From assembly GCF_004364335.1 (NCBI RefSeq), contig NZ_SOCR01000007.1, positions 62,001 to 126,000 of the forward strand: DNA of 64,000 nt, read 5' to 3'. This document shows positions 10,233-19,576 of the stretch, in pieces; the first letter of the stretch is position 1; every line of letters starts with the position of its first letter. The position numbers and the translations under genes were made by a program. The notes under the pieces were generated by a model. The model was not told the DNA's origin and did no database searches. It saw only the letters and a program-made list of their open reading frames with translations. Source of the stretch: Pseudomonas graminis. Lineage in GTDB: Bacteria > Pseudomonadota > Gammaproteobacteria > Pseudomonadales > Pseudomonadaceae.

Positions 10233-11816
10233 TCAATTGAAACCGGGGTGCGCCGCCGCCAGCAATTCCCGGGTATAGGGATGTTGCGGCGCATCGAAGA
10301 CGTCGTGGCTCGCGCCGCGCTCGACCACCTTGCCGTCCTTGACCACGATCAGGTCATGGGCCAGCGCCTTGACCACGGCGAGGTCGTGGCTGATGAACAG
10401 GTAAGTCAGGCCATGCCGCTCCTGCAATTGACGCAGCAACGCCACGACCTGTTTCTGCACGGTGCGGTCCAGCGCAGAGGTCGGCTCGTCGAGCAATATC
10501 AAGGCAGGTTTGAGCACAAGGGCGCGGGCAATGGCGATGCGTTGACGCTGCCCGCCGGAAAACTCATGGGGGTAGCGGTGTCGGCTCGACGGGTCGATGC
10601 CGACTTCCTCCAGCGCGCGAATCACTTCGGCCTCACAGCTGGCCTTGTCCAGGTCGCTGTGAACTTCCAGGCCCTCGCTGATGATCTGTGCCACCGACAT
10701 GCGCGGGCTGAGGCTGCCATACGGGTCTTGGAAAACCACCTGCATCTGCTTGCGCCATGGGCGCATCTGCTTCTGATTCAGGCTGTCCAGCCCATGACCC
10801 TTGAAGCGGATACTGCCACGGGATTCCAGCAAGCGCAGGATGGCCTGACCAAGCGTCGACTTGCCCGAGCCGGATTCGCCGACGATCCCCAACGTCTTGC
10901 CGCGCTCGATGCTCAGGCTGATGTCGTCGACGGCTTTCAGGTATTCATGGTGCCGGTTGAAAATCCCGCCGCCGAGGGAGAACCAGACGCGCAGGTTATC
11001 GACCTCCAGCACTTTTTCGCGGGTGTCGCGGGGCAGTGGCTCGCCGGCCGGTTCGGCGTCCAGGAGCAAGCGGCTGTACGGGTGTTGCGGGTTCTTGAAC
11101 AACGACTGGCAATTGGACTGCTCGACGATTTCCCCGGCCCGCATGACACACACCCGCTGGGCGATGCTGTGCACCAGATTGAGGTCGTGACTGATCAGCA
11201 ACAGCGACATGTTCAGGCGTTGCTGCAGCTGTTTGAGCAGCAGCAGGATTTTGCGCTGCACCGTCACATCCAGCGCCGTAGTGGGCTCATCGGCAATCAG
11301 CAGTTCCGGCTCGCAGGCCAGCGCCATGGCGATCATTACCCGCTGGCGCTGGCCGCCGGACAATTCGTGGGGATAGGCCTTCAGGCGCTTTTTCGGGTGC
11401 TGAATGCCGACCAGCTCCAGCAATTCGATAATCCGCGCCTGGGCCGCCTTGCCCGCCAGGCCCTTGTGCAGCAACAAGGTCTCGCCGATCTGCCGGGACA
11501 CCGTGTGCAGCGGGTTCAGCGAGGTCATCGGCTCCTGAAAGATCATCGCGATCTGATTGCCCCGCAGCTCGCGCATGACGTTGCCATCGGCCCCGAGCAA
11601 CTCTTTGCCGCGATAGCGAATGCTGCCGGTGCTCAGTGTGCCGGCCTGGGGCAGCAACTGGAGGATCGAGTGCGCGGTCACCGATTTGCCCGAGCCCGAC
11701 TCGCCGACCAGCGCCAGGCACTCGCCGGCCGGGATGTCCAGGCTGAGGTGCTTGACCACGGTGTGGCCGTTGAACGACACCGAAAGGTCGCGGATTTCAA
11801 TCAGGTTCTCGGACAT
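10233..11816 (-). CDS. yejF: Peptide/microcin C-type ABC transporter, duplicated ATP-binding protein
   Basis: 527-residue protein with two complete ABC ATPase domains. Domain 1 has Walker A '[12 protein letters not shown]' and signature '[16 protein letters not shown]'; domain 2 has '[12 protein letters not shown]' and '[15 protein letters not shown]', each with Walker B and switch His. This is the YejF architecture of the YejABEF importer that takes up microcin C and oligopeptides, and in P. aeruginosa (Npp) peptidyl-nucleoside antibiotics. ATG 11816 lies one base after the yejE stop, indicating translational coupling. The longer ORF to 11858 overlaps yejE and was not used. Confidence 0.93.
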   Translation of the reverse strand: MSENLIEIRDLSVSFNGHTVVKHLSLDIPAGECLALVGESGSGKSVTAHSILQLLPQAGTLSTGSIRYRGKELLGADGNVMRELRGNQIAMIFQEPMTSLNPLHTVSRQIGETLLLHKGLAGKAAQARIIELLELVGIQHPKKRLKAYPHELSGGQRQRVMIAMALACEPELLIADEPTTALDVTVQRKILLLLKQLQQRLNMSLLLISHDLNLVHSIAQRVCVMRAGEIVEQSNCQSLFKNPQHPYSRLLLDAEPAGEPLPRDTREKVLEVDNLRVWFSLGGGIFNRHHEYLKAVDDISLSIERGKTLGIVGESGSGKSTLGQAILRLLESRGSIRFKGHGLDSLNQKQMRPWRKQMQVVFQDPYGSLSPRMSVAQIISEGLEVHSDLDKASCEAEVIRALEEVGIDPSSRHRYPHEFSGGQRQRIAIARALVLKPALILLDEPTSALDRTVQKQVVALLRQLQERHGLTYLFISHDLAVVKALAHDLIVVKDGKVVERGASHDVFDAPQHPYTRELLAAAHPGFN

Positions 11817-11817
11817 C

Positions 11818-12840
11818 TCAGGACCTCGGGTCGAAGGCATCCCGCAGGGCCTCGCCAATAAACACCAGCAGCGACAGTATCAGCGCCAGTGTGAAAAATG
11901 CCGTGAAGCCCAGCCATGGCGCCTGCAGGTTCTGTTTGCCCTGGGCGATCAGTTCGCCCAGTGACGCGCTTCCGGCGGGCATGCCGAAGCCGAGGAAGTC
12001 CAGCGCAGTCAGCGTGGAGATCGCCCCGGTGAGAATGAAAGGCAGGTAGCTCAGGGTCGCGTTCATCGCGTTGGGCAGAATGTGCCGCAGGATCACCTTG
12101 CGATCACTCAGTCCCAGCGCCCGCGCCGCTTTGACGTACTCCAGATTGCGCCCGCGCAGGAACTCGGCGCGCACCACGTCCACCAGCGCCAGCCATGAAA
12201 ACAGCGCCATGATCCCCAGCAGCCACCAGAAGTTCGGCTCGACGAAGCCCGATAGAATGATCAGCAGGTACAGCACCGGCAGACCGGACCAGACTTCCAG
12301 CAGGCGCTGGCCGATCAGATCCACCCAGCCGCCGTAGTAGCCTTGCAATGCGCCGGCGGCGATGCCGATCAGCGCACTGATGAAGGTCAGCGCCAGCGCA
12401 AACAGAATCGACACCCGCGCGCCGAAAATCACCCGGGCCAGCACGTCCCGTGCCTGATCGTCCGTGCCCAGCCAGTTGATCGAGGAGGGCGGGCTCGGCG
12501 CGGGCTTGTTCAGGTCATAGTTGGGTGTGTCATCACTGAACGGGATCGGCGGAAACAGCATCCAGCCATCGCCCTTGCTGATCAGCTGGCGCACGTAATC
12601 GCTGCGGTAATCCGGCTGAAACGGCAGCTGGCCGCAGAATTCCTGCTCGGTGTAGCGCTTGAAGGCGGGGAAATACAGCTCATGCTGATAACTCAGCACC
12701 AGGGGTTTGTCGTTGGCAATAAGTTCGCCGCACAGGCTGATCACGAACAGCCCGCAGAACAGCCACAGCGACCACCAGCCTCGCCGGTTGTTGCGGAAGC
12801 GCTCGAAGCGACGGCGGGCCACCGGAGACAATCTGCGCAT
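11818..12840 (-). CDS. yejE: Peptide ABC transporter permease
   Basis: 340-residue inner-membrane permease with an N-terminal transmembrane segment ('WWSLWLFCGLFVISLCGEL'), a long periplasmic insertion about 45-140 typical of YejE, and a C-terminal five-helix BPD_transp_1 domain containing the EAA-like loop 'VRAEFLRGRNLEYVKAARAL'. Its ATG shares one base with the yejB stop (TGATG), so GTG 12843 was rejected. It would pair with YejB to form the channel energised by YejF. Confidence 0.93.
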   Translation of the reverse strand: MRRLSPVARRRFERFRNNRRGWWSLWLFCGLFVISLCGELIANDKPLVLSYQHELYFPAFKRYTEQEFCGQLPFQPDYRSDYVRQLISKGDGWMLFPPIPFSDDTPNYDLNKPAPSPPSSINWLGTDDQARDVLARVIFGARVSILFALALTFISALIGIAAGALQGYYGGWVDLIGQRLLEVWSGLPVLYLLIILSGFVEPNFWWLLGIMALFSWLALVDVVRAEFLRGRNLEYVKAARALGLSDRKVILRHILPNAMNATLSYLPFILTGAISTLTALDFLGFGMPAGSASLGELIAQGKQNLQAPWLGFTAFFTLALILSLLVFIGEALRDAFDPRS

Positions 12841-13904
12841 CACGCATTCCTCGCGCTGAAGTCGATTCGCGGGTCGACCAGGGTGTAGCAGATGTCACCG
12901 ACCAGCTTTATCAGCAGCCCGAACAGCGTGAAGATGAACAGCGAACCGAACACCACCGGGTAGTCCCGCGATACCGCGGCTTCGTAACTCATGCGGCCAA
13001 GGCCATCGAGGGAGAAGATCACTTCGATCATCAACGAACCGGCGAAGAACACACTGATGAACGCCTGGGGAATACCCGCCACGATCAGCAACATGGCATT
13101 GCGGAACACGTGGCCGTAGAGGACGCGTCGCTCACTCAGGCCTTTAGCGCGGGCGGTCACCACGTACTGGCGGGTGACTTCGTTCAGGAAGGAGTTTTTG
13201 GTCAGAATGGTCAGCGTCGCGAAACCGCCGATCACCAGTGACGTCACCGGCAAGACCAGGTGCCAGAAGTAATCGGCGATCTTGCCCAGGGTACTCAACT
13301 CATCAAAGTTCTCGGACACCAGCCCGCGCACCGGGAACCAGCTCAACGAGGTGCCGCCGGCGAACAGCACCACCAGCAGCATGGCGAACAGAAAGGCCGG
13401 CATCGCGTAACCGATGATGATTGCCGTGCTGCTCCAGATGTCGAAGTGGCTGCCGTGCTTGACCGCCTTGCGGATGCCCAGGGGGATCGACACCAGGTAG
13501 GTGATCAGCGTCGCCCACAATCCCAGGGAGATAGAGACGGGCATCTTTTGCAGGATCAGGTCCGTGACCTTGGCGCCGCGAAAGAAGCTGTTGCCGAAAT
13601 CCAGTTGGGCATAGTTCTTCAGCATCAGCCACAAGCGCTCATGCAAGGGCTTGTCGAAACCGTATTGACGCTCGATTTCCTTGATCAGCTTGGGATCGAG
13701 GCCGCGACTGGCCCGCGACTGTCCGGCATTCATGGTTTCGGTGTGGCCGGCGCCGATGGTGCCGCCGGCCACGCCTTGCAGTTTGGCGATGGCTTGCTCA
13801 ACCGGGCCGCCCGGTGCGGCCTGCACGATGAAGAAGTTGACCAGCAGAATGCACAGCAGCGTCGGAATGATCAGCAGCAGGCGCCTCATCAGGTAGCCGA
13901 GCAT
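12840..13904 (-). CDS. yejB: Peptide ABC transporter permease
   Basis: 354-residue permease. The N-terminus '[20 protein letters not shown]' is the characteristic first helix of DppB/YejB proteins, followed by a periplasmic loop (about 40-130) and the permease domain with '[20 protein letters not shown]' as the cytoplasmic coupling loop. ATG 13904 overlaps the yejA stop by one base (TAATG), which decides the start over the upstream in-frame option at 13988. Part of the four-gene yejABEF operon. Confidence 0.93.
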   Translation of the reverse strand: MLGYLMRRLLLIIPTLLCILLVNFFIVQAAPGGPVEQAIAKLQGVAGGTIGAGHTETMNAGQSRASRGLDPKLIKEIERQYGFDKPLHERLWLMLKNYAQLDFGNSFFRGAKVTDLILQKMPVSISLGLWATLITYLVSIPLGIRKAVKHGSHFDIWSSTAIIIGYAMPAFLFAMLLVVLFAGGTSLSWFPVRGLVSENFDELSTLGKIADYFWHLVLPVTSLVIGGFATLTILTKNSFLNEVTRQYVVTARAKGLSERRVLYGHVFRNAMLLIVAGIPQAFISVFFAGSLMIEVIFSLDGLGRMSYEAAVSRDYPVVFGSLFIFTLFGLLIKLVGDICYTLVDPRIDFSARNA

Positions 13905-15772
13905 TACTTGACCTCCGAGGGAATGGCCGAAGCGCCCCGTTGTCGGGCGAACTCTTCGTTGGTCAGTGCCTGGGGGCTGACTTCCCACCAGGTGTCGATG
14001 GCCTCACTGTTGCTGGCCTGCACCCTGGGAATGCCGAAGCGGTTCCACCACACCGTGGAAGAGCCGGGCGGGTAATAGTTGGGAATCCAGTAGAAGCCCC
14101 ATTGCAGCACCCGGTCCAGGGCATGGGCGTAATCGATCATCGCAGGTTTGCTGTCGGCTTTGGCCAGGCCCTCGATCAGGGTGTCAACGGCGGGGTCGCG
14201 CAGGACCATGTAGTTGCTGGAGCCGGAATCGGTGGCGACTTTCGAGCCGAAGTTGTTGTACAGCTCCATGCCGGGGGAGGTCGAAACGCCATAGCCGGTG
14301 ACGATCATGTCGTAATCCCGGGCCATGACCCGGTTCAGGTACTGCGCCGAGTCGATGCGGCGGATTTCGAAATCGATGCCGATCTGCGCCAGATTGCGCT
14401 TGTACGGCAGCAGGATTTTCTCAAAGCCGCTCTGGCCGTTGAGAAAGGTAAAGCTCAACGGTTCGCCCTGGGCGTTGACCAGCTTGTCGCCCTGGGGCAT
14501 CCAGCCTGCTTCTTCGAGTAGCGCGAGGGCTTGCAGCTGTTTGTCGCGAATGAAGCCGCTGCCATCGGTTTTCGGGGTCTGGAACACCGTGGTGAACACT
14601 TCCGGCGGCACCTGACCGCGCAGCGGCTCGAGGATCTTCAGCTCAGACTCGGTGGGCAACGCTGTCGCCGCCAGGTCACTGTTGGAGAAGTAGCTGTTCT
14701 GACGCACATAGACGTTGCGCATCATCTGTTTGTTGGTCCACTCGAAGTCCCACAGCATCGCCAGCGCCTGCCGCACGCGCCGGTCCTGAAACTTCGGGCG
14801 ATCAAGGTTGAAGATAAAACCCTGAGAGCTCTGCACCGCACCCTTGGCCAGGTGCGCCCGCTGCAGACGACCTTCGGTCAATGCCGGGCTGTCATAGCCG
14901 ATGGAATAGCCGGTGGCGGAATATTCGCGGTTGTAGTCGTAACCGCCACCGCGCAGCACCTGGCGGGCGACGTCGGTATCGCCGAAGTACTCGACGCTGA
15001 AGTGATCGAAGTTGTACTGGCCACGATTGACTGGCAGGTCCTTGCCCCACCAGTCCGGGTTGCGCTCGAAGGTGACGCTGCGGCCCGGGTCGACCTTGCC
15101 GATGCGATATGGCCCGCTGCCCACCGGAATCTCGAAGCCGCCGCCGTTGGCGAAGTCGCGGTCCTTCCACCAATGCTCGGGGAACACCGGCAGCGAGGCG
15201 AGATCCAGCGGCAGGGTGCGGCTTTCACTGCTTTTGAAATCAAAGCGGATTTGCGTCGGCGACTCGACTTCGACGCTTTTGACGTCCTGAAACTCGGTGC
15301 GGTACGACAGGCTGCCCTGGGTCATCAGCAGGTTGTAGGTGTAGCGCACGTCTTCGGCGGTGATGGCCGAGCCGTCGGAAAATCTGGCCTTGGGGCTCAA
15401 GTAGAAACGCAACGACATGCCGTCGGGAGCATGTTCCATTTTCTCTGCGATCAGGCCATACACGGTGTACGGCTCATCCAGCGACTTCACCGCCAGGGGC
15501 GAGTACAGCAAGCCGTTGACCTGGGCGACGCCGGTGCCCTTGTCGAGGTACGGCATGATGTGATCGAACTGACCGATTTCCTGCGCGGAACGGCGCATAC
15601 TGCCGCCTTTCGGGGCATCGGCGTTCACATAATCGAAGTGCTCGAAATTAGCCAGATAGCGCGGCGCCTCACCGTAGACGGTCAATGCGTGTTGAGGGGC
15701 GGCGGACAAAACCTGAAAACCTGAAACGAAGACGAATGTTGCGACCATCAGCGATGACAAAACAAAACGCAT
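13904..15772 (-). CDS. yejA: Periplasmic peptide-binding protein of the Yej transporter
   Basis: 622-residue extracellular solute-binding protein of family 5 (SBP_bac_5). A Sec signal peptide spans about the first 26 residues (hydrophobic '[20 protein letters not shown]', cleavage near SAA-PQ). Family features include '[19 protein letters not shown]' and '[18 protein letters not shown]'. ATG 15772 has an AGGA site 8 bp upstream; the in-frame ATG 15793 adds seven residues and has no clear RBS. It delivers peptides to YejBE. First gene of the operon, with about 140 bp of apparent promoter region upstream. Confidence 0.92.
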   Translation of the reverse strand: MRFVLSSLMVATFVFVSGFQVLSAAPQHALTVYGEAPRYLANFEHFDYVNADAPKGGSMRRSAQEIGQFDHIMPYLDKGTGVAQVNGLLYSPLAVKSLDEPYTVYGLIAEKMEHAPDGMSLRFYLSPKARFSDGSAITAEDVRYTYNLLMTQGSLSYRTEFQDVKSVEVESPTQIRFDFKSSESRTLPLDLASLPVFPEHWWKDRDFANGGGFEIPVGSGPYRIGKVDPGRSVTFERNPDWWGKDLPVNRGQYNFDHFSVEYFGDTDVARQVLRGGGYDYNREYSATGYSIGYDSPALTEGRLQRAHLAKGAVQSSQGFIFNLDRPKFQDRRVRQALAMLWDFEWTNKQMMRNVYVRQNSYFSNSDLAATALPTESELKILEPLRGQVPPEVFTTVFQTPKTDGSGFIRDKQLQALALLEEAGWMPQGDKLVNAQGEPLSFTFLNGQSGFEKILLPYKRNLAQIGIDFEIRRIDSAQYLNRVMARDYDMIVTGYGVSTSPGMELYNNFGSKVATDSGSSNYMVLRDPAVDTLIEGLAKADSKPAMIDYAHALDRVLQWGFYWIPNYYPPGSSTVWWNRFGIPRVQASNSEAIDTWWEVSPQALTNEEFARQRGASAIPSEVK

Positions 15773-15930
15773 TGCACGAATCCTGACTGACATTGGCGAC
15801 CAATATCAGGGTTGAAGGTCATGACGGCGCGGGCGGCCGGTCCGGTTTTTTATTGATTACCTTGCAGGCAAGGTACCGCAAAGCCGGGGTCTTTGTAACC
15901 GGACAATACTGCGCTAAAACAAGGATTCAT

Positions 15931-15964
15931 TAAACAAACGGCCCGCTTTCAAGGGCGGGCCGTT
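15931..15964 (-). terminator. Intrinsic terminator of the second parvulin gene
   Basis: Ten-base stem AACGGCCCGC (15937-15946) with GCGGGCCGTT (15955-15964); read on the minus strand it is followed by TTTGTTTA. It begins about 20 bp after the parvulin stop codon. Confidence 0.88.
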
Positions 15965-15983
15965 CGTGCAGCAGCGCGGGGGA

Positions 15984-16265
15984 TTAGTCCTGGCGGCTGG
16001 TCACTTCCAGCAGGTGATAACCGAACTGGGTTTTCACCGGGCCCTGGACAACGTTCACCGGGGCGCTGAACACCACGGTGTCGAATTCCTTGACCATTTG
16101 ACCCGGGCCGAAGGAGCCGAGGTCGCCGCCCTGACGGCTGGACGGGCAGCTGGAATTGGATTTTGCGACTTCGGCAAAATCAGCGCCGCCTTCGATCTGC
16201 GCTTTGAGTTCGTTGCACTTCTCTTCGCTGGATACGAGGATGTGGCGGGCAGTGGCTTTGGCCAT
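15984..16265 (-). CDS. ppiC: Small parvulin-type peptidyl-prolyl cis-trans isomerase (second copy)
   Basis: 93-residue cytoplasmic rotamase: 'MAKATARHILVSSEEKCNEL' start, 'SSCPSSRQGGDLGSFGPGQMV' central motif and 'FGYHLLEVTSRQD' C-terminus, the standard E. coli PpiC length. It has a good RBS (CAGGAGTCACTC before ATG) and its own intrinsic terminator. It is a paralogue of 4452-4727; this copy is closer to PpiC as commonly annotated. Catalyses prolyl cis/trans isomerisation during protein folding. Confidence 0.93.
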   Translation of the reverse strand: MAKATARHILVSSEEKCNELKAQIEGGADFAEVAKSNSSCPSSRQGGDLGSFGPGQMVKEFDTVVFSAPVNVVQGPVKTQFGYHLLEVTSRQD

Positions 16266-16371
16266 TTGAGTGACTCCTGTGAAAAAAAGAAACGAGCGTA
16301 CTCGAATAAGGGCCGCGTTTCCCGAGAAAGTTCAGGCGCCTTTGTCTGGTCGTGACCGATGACATCGTCGG

Positions 16372-17262
16372 TTAAAGACCTTTGCTGAAAAGAAGGGCAG
16401 CGTGGTCCACGTACAGCTTGACCGGATCCACCTTCTTGCGCACCAGGCCGGCACTCTGATTGATGGAGTCCACGTGGTCCATCGGGTAGTCGGAGCGGAT
16501 CACCTTGCCCAGATGGGAGCTGAAGCGGCCGACCAGGCCGTCATTGGACGCCGCTTCTTTCTCGAACAGCAGCGCGTAGCTGCGCAGCGCCAGGTGCAAC
16601 GGATCCATGGCATTGCGTCCTTCGGACAACAACGAGCCGTCGATGCAGCCGCTCCACGAGTAATAGTGAACGCCGTTGACCCGTTCAGCACCTTCGCCGC
16701 CCCAGGTTGAGGGCAGTCCCTGGGAATACTTGCGGTTGAATGCCGCAACGCCGTCGGTGGTCAGCGCATCCAGCGCCTGAATCGGGTCCTGGGGCAGCGC
16801 CGAGTTACCACTCAGCAGCGCCAGGAAGTGGGCAAAACCTGCGGTCATTCGCGATGCCACCGCTTCAGGCATCTCCCCCGGCGTCAGCGACCGACGTACC
16901 CGGTCGGCCACCTCCGAGCCGTGGTTGGGCCCGCTCACGGAGGTGACAGATGCCACGATGTCCGGACGCAATGCTGCAGCATAGCGTGAGGTCAGCGCGC
17001 CCTGGCTGTGTCCGATCAGGTTGACTTTCAGGTAACCGGTGCGGCGCAGGAAGCGTTCGATCTGATCGATCAATTGCTCGCCGCGGGTTTCGTTGTCGTG
17101 GACGCCGGACAGCGCTGGCACGTGAACCCTGCAGCCGGCTTTCTCCAGTGCCTGGGGGATGCCGTGGAACATGTCCACCTTGCCGATCCGGTCAAAACCG
17201 AACAGGCCGTGGACCAGCAACATCGGATACTTGGTGGTGACTTCCTGGTACATGCCGATCAT
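16372..17262 (-). CDS. Triacylglycerol lipase, Pseudomonas family I.1 (P. fragi-like)
   Basis: 296-residue alpha/beta-hydrolase closely resembling P. fragi lipase: 'YPMLLVHGLFGFDRIG' oxyanion region, nucleophile elbow 'NLIGHSQGALTSRY' (Ser86), 'SVTSVSGPNHGSEVADR', and the acidic and His parts of the triad in 'ASNDGLVGR' and 'SDYPMDHVDSINQ'. The N-terminus has no hydrophobic signal peptide, and no lipase foldase (lif) gene follows, unlike classical LipA-Lif pairs. It is therefore either retained in the cell or exported by a non-Sec route. Lipase activity is very likely; location is uncertain. Confidence 0.9.
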   Translation of the reverse strand: MIGMYQEVTTKYPMLLVHGLFGFDRIGKVDMFHGIPQALEKAGCRVHVPALSGVHDNETRGEQLIDQIERFLRRTGYLKVNLIGHSQGALTSRYAAALRPDIVASVTSVSGPNHGSEVADRVRRSLTPGEMPEAVASRMTAGFAHFLALLSGNSALPQDPIQALDALTTDGVAAFNRKYSQGLPSTWGGEGAERVNGVHYYSWSGCIDGSLLSEGRNAMDPLHLALRSYALLFEKEAASNDGLVGRFSSHLGKVIRSDYPMDHVDSINQSAGLVRKKVDPVKLYVDHAALLFSKGL

Positions 17263-17590
17263 TCCTTCGATATAAAAGAAGGATCGAGCTTAACCAGCGC
17301 AAGTCATGGGCGGAGGGCCCGGCGGGGTATGGCGAAGGGCCGGTTGGTAAAGGGTGTGGAGAGCGTTGCACCGCTCCAGACCGTGTGTGCCGGGGAGGCT
17401 GGAAAAGGCGTTGGCGGTTTGCTGCCAATGCGTCGGGTGCTCGAGACGATTTCCCACGAGGGGCGTCTTTATTGAGACGGACCATTGCTGACAACGACGA
17501 CGATTCCGAGGCAAGCCGGAGACATGACTGCCACCGGCTTCCTGTTTGCAGACGTTACTGCAAGCGTTACTGCAAACGTAACGGCACAAC
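17263..17590. other. Non-coding region between lipase and DAHP synthase genes
   Basis: No convincing gene was seen here. At about 17549-17585 there are two direct copies of CGTTACTGCAA followed by CGTAACG, so a GTTAC...GTAAC inverted repeat is embedded. It could be a regulatory element for the lipase or the 3' end of the DAHP synthase transcript; neither is proven. Confidence 0.4.
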
Positions 17591-18676
17591 TTACCTGTAG
17601 CGCAGTTTGTCCACGGCGTTGCGCAGCAGGCGCTCGGTGGATTCCCAGCCCAGGCAGGCATCGGTCACGGACACACCATATTTGAGGGAAGCACTCAGCG
17701 GCTGGCAGCCTTCGAACAGGTGGCTCTCCAGCATCATGCCGATCAGCGTCCGGTCACCGGCCAGTCGTTGCTGCAGCACGTCGTTGAAGACGGCCGGCTG
17801 GCGCAGTGGATCCTTGCCGCTGTTGGCGTGACTGCAATCGACCATGATGCGCGCGGCCATGCGGTGCTTCGCCAGACTGGCATTCACCGCTGCAATGCTG
17901 GCGGCGTCGTAGTTGGGGCCGCCGTGACCGCCGCGCAGCACGATGTGGGTGTCGGGATTGCCCTGCGTCTCGATAATCGCCGGATGGCCGTGGGAGTCCA
18001 TGCCGAAATGGCGGTGGGCGTGGGCCGCCGAGCGAATGGCGTCGCAGGCCACGGAGATACCACCATCGGTGCCGTTCTTGAAGCCGGTGGGCACGCCGAG
18101 GCCGCTGGCCATTTCCCGGTGGATCTGCGATTCGGTGGTTCTTGCGCCAATCGCCACCCAGCTCAACAGGTCATCGAAGTAGCCTGCCGCCATCGGTTGC
18201 AACAACTCCGTGGCGACCGGCAAGCCGAGGCGGACCATGTCACGCATCAACTGCCGCGACAGGGCGAGGCCCTCGGCCATGTCGTCACTGCCGTCCAGCG
18301 CAGGATCGTACGCGAGGCCTTTCCAGCCAACCGTGGTGCGCGGCTTCTCGACGTAGGCGCGCATCACCAGCAGCATCTGGTCACTGACTTCGGCAGCCAG
18401 ACGCGCCAGGCGCTCGGCGTAGTCGAGGGCGGCGTGGGAATCGTGGATCGAGCACGGGCCGACAACGACCAGCAGGCGCGAATCGTCTCCATTGAGAATG
18501 GCGCGGATTGACTGACGATGGGCAGCGACCTGTGTGGTCAAGCCAGCATCCAGCGGCAGCTGATGTTTCAGCGCGAACGGTGTGGGCAGGCGTTTCGGGG
18601 CAGGGCGGCTGTCACTCAGTGTGACGGCGCCGGACGGCAGATCGATGAGGGTGTTGCTGACGACGGGCGAATTCAT
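17591..18676 (-). CDS. Class I DAHP synthase (3-deoxy-7-phosphoheptulonate synthase)
   Basis: 361-residue type I (AroF/G/H) enzyme that condenses phosphoenolpyruvate and erythrose-4-phosphate in the first step of aromatic amino-acid synthesis. Recognisable motifs are 'LLVVVGPCSIHDSHAALDYA' with the metal-binding Cys, 'RAYVEKPRTTVGWKGL', 'GFKNGTDGGI', 'VLRGGHGGPNYD' and 'IMVDCSHANSGKDP' with the metal-ligand His. ATG 18676 has an AGGAAG site. Upstream on the same strand are an aromatic-rich leader peptide gene, an intrinsic terminator and a second small ORF, so attenuation by aromatic aminoacyl-tRNA supply is likely. Which amino acid inhibits the enzyme cannot be read directly. Confidence 0.95.
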   Translation of the reverse strand: MNSPVVSNTLIDLPSGAVTLSDSRPAPKRLPTPFALKHQLPLDAGLTTQVAAHRQSIRAILNGDDSRLLVVVGPCSIHDSHAALDYAERLARLAAEVSDQMLLVMRAYVEKPRTTVGWKGLAYDPALDGSDDMAEGLALSRQLMRDMVRLGLPVATELLQPMAAGYFDDLLSWVAIGARTTESQIHREMASGLGVPTGFKNGTDGGISVACDAIRSAAHAHRHFGMDSHGHPAIIETQGNPDTHIVLRGGHGGPNYDAASIAAVNASLAKHRMAARIMVDCSHANSGKDPLRQPAVFNDVLQQRLAGDRTLIGMMLESHLFEGCQPLSASLKYGVSVTDACLGWESTERLLRNAVDKLRYR

Positions 18677-18714
18677 GTGCTGGCTTCCTGGTCGGCGGGT
18701 ATTCCCGCGCGGAC

Positions 18715-18867
18715 CTACTGGGGTGTTCGACAATTGGCCGGATTGGCTGTGAGCAGGGCGATGCCACCTGTCAGTGACCGGTCGGAGGCGGCAGGCTGTC
18801 CCGAACGGAGGTTGCTAAATCGCCAGGCGAAGTCGGTGTCGTGGCGGTAATAGTGGTTGCGGTTCAT
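18715..18867 (-). CDS. Small aromatic-rich ORF in the DAHP synthase leader
   Basis: 50-residue ORF beginning MNRNHYYRHDTDFAWRFSNL, with a good RBS (AGGAGCGACAC before ATG). Seven of the first 17 residues are His/Tyr/Phe/Trp. It lies between the leader terminator and the DAHP synthase start, ending 38 bp before that ATG. A GCGGG/CCCGC hairpin lies in the interval to the DAHP synthase RBS. It may be a second regulatory leader peptide acting on translation of the enzyme gene, or a small protein of its own. Its existence as a translated ORF is inferred. Confidence 0.6.
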   Translation of the reverse strand: MNRNHYYRHDTDFAWRFSNLRSGQPAASDRSLTGGIALLTANPANCRTPQ

Positions 18868-18906
18868 GTGTCGCTCCTGGAATCAATCAGTCAGAAATGT
18901 GTGGCC

Positions 18907-18945
18907 AAAAAAAACAAAACCCCCGGTCGGGAAGCCGACCGGGGG
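18907..18945 (-). terminator. Intrinsic terminator/attenuator in the DAHP synthase leader
   Basis: Perfect 11-bp stem CCCCCGGTCGG/CCGACCGGGGG with a 4-base loop, followed on the minus strand by TTTTGTTTTTTTT. It lies after the leader-peptide stop and upstream of the enzyme gene, with no other gene ending just before it, the layout of a transcription attenuator. A second hairpin, about 10 bp with one mismatch, lies at 18964-18986 between the leader stop and the terminator, and GGGUAU in the Tyr-Gly-Tyr codons can pair with AUACCC just past the leader stop. Confidence 0.85.
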
Positions 18946-18995
18946 TGAGAGTTATCTCTGGTGGGCGTCCCGAACTTCAGGGCGCCGTTGGGGTA

Positions 18996-19139
18996 TCAAG
19001 CGCGCCAGTGGCTAAACCAATACCCATAAAAATAAGATGCAGGAGCGGTAGATGCCGTCGCATTCCAGGCAGCCGCACGCTCAACCAGACGTGAACCGTC
19101 TGCAGCGTTGAACAACTGGGTGGCAAGGAAAGGCAACAT
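18996..19139 (-). CDS. Aromatic leader peptide of the DAHP synthase gene
   Basis: 47-residue leader ORF with RBS GGAGACAGATC before its ATG. Residues 36-45 read YFYGYWFSHW: three Tyr, two Phe and two Trp in ten codons, ending three codons before the stop. The stop is about 50 nt before the strong intrinsic terminator and about 320 bp before the DAHP synthase ATG. This is the classical arrangement for ribosome-mediated attenuation: starvation for Tyr, Phe or Trp would stall translation here. The first 30 residues are unremarkable, so it is longer than textbook leader peptides. Confidence 0.8.
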   Translation of the reverse strand: MLPFLATQLFNAADGSRLVERAAAWNATASTAPASYFYGYWFSHWRA

Positions 19140-19264
19140 GATCTGTCTCCATGGAATGCCGCCGAGCTTACTTCAGTCCCGCCGGGTTGTTCAATTGGAA
19201 ATTGCAATGGGAGTGATTGACGTGAGCCTGCTTATAAGCAACGCCTAAACTGCGACAGGCCGAT

Positions 19265-19495
19265 TCAGTCCTCAGGCATTTTCGGGGAGGCGATGGCAGG
19301 GGGGATCACGCCGATCTTCATGCCCAACAACACCGCGACTTTGTGGGATTCGCCTCGGCGCCCCTTTTTTCGGCCGGACAACACTTGATAGGTCGTCGCC
19401 GGGTCCACGTTGTGCTCTCTGGCAAACTCTTGAACCGATTTGCCCTGCTGTTCCAGCCAAGCCCTGGCTTGTGCGGCGGTACGGATTCCGGGCAT
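19265..19495 (-). CDS. Small phage-type DNA-binding protein (BcepMu gp16-like)
   Basis: 76-residue helix-turn-helix protein. 'AQARAWLEQQGKSVQEFARE' followed by 'VDPATTYQVLSGRKKGRRGE' and 'SHKVAVLLGMKIG' matches the pattern of the BcepMu gp16 family of small regulators from Mu-like phages. It is transcribed divergently from an XRE repressor gene, and its ATG directly abuts three GTTCAA repeats spaced 10 bp apart. No structural phage genes are present, so the pair looks like a retained or domesticated prophage switch. Function inferred from family and context. Confidence 0.8.
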   Translation of the reverse strand: MPGIRTAAQARAWLEQQGKSVQEFAREHNVDPATTYQVLSGRKKGRRGESHKVAVLLGMKIGVIPPAIASPKMPED

Positions 19496-19496
19496 A

Positions 19497-19522
19497 GTTC
19501 AAAACCGTTCAAGTTCGTTCAA
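19497..19522. promoter_or_regulatory. Three GTTCAA direct repeats at 10-bp spacing (candidate operator)
   Basis: GTTCAA occurs at 19497, 19507 and 19517, one per helical turn on the same face of DNA, immediately upstream of the gp16-like gene start and in the divergent promoter region. This geometry suits cooperative binding by one of the two adjacent regulators. Confidence 0.65.
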
Positions 19523-19536
19523 ATTATTTCGATTCT

Positions 19537-19554
19537 ATCACTCAAAAGAGTGAT
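19537..19554. promoter_or_regulatory. Perfect 18-bp palindrome at the XRE gene start (candidate operator)
   Basis: ATCACTC-AAAA-GAGTGAT: seven-base arms around an AAAA centre, 22 bp before the chosen XRE start and overlapping the alternative ATG at 19553. Dyad size and position fit autoregulation by a phage-type repressor. Confidence 0.7.
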
Positions 19555-19576
19555 GTCAACAAGGCTATGCATCCAA

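Noticed and set aside
14531..15724. 397-codon plus-strand frame opposite yejA
   Set aside because: Antisense shadow of a well-supported binding-protein gene; no motif or RBS.
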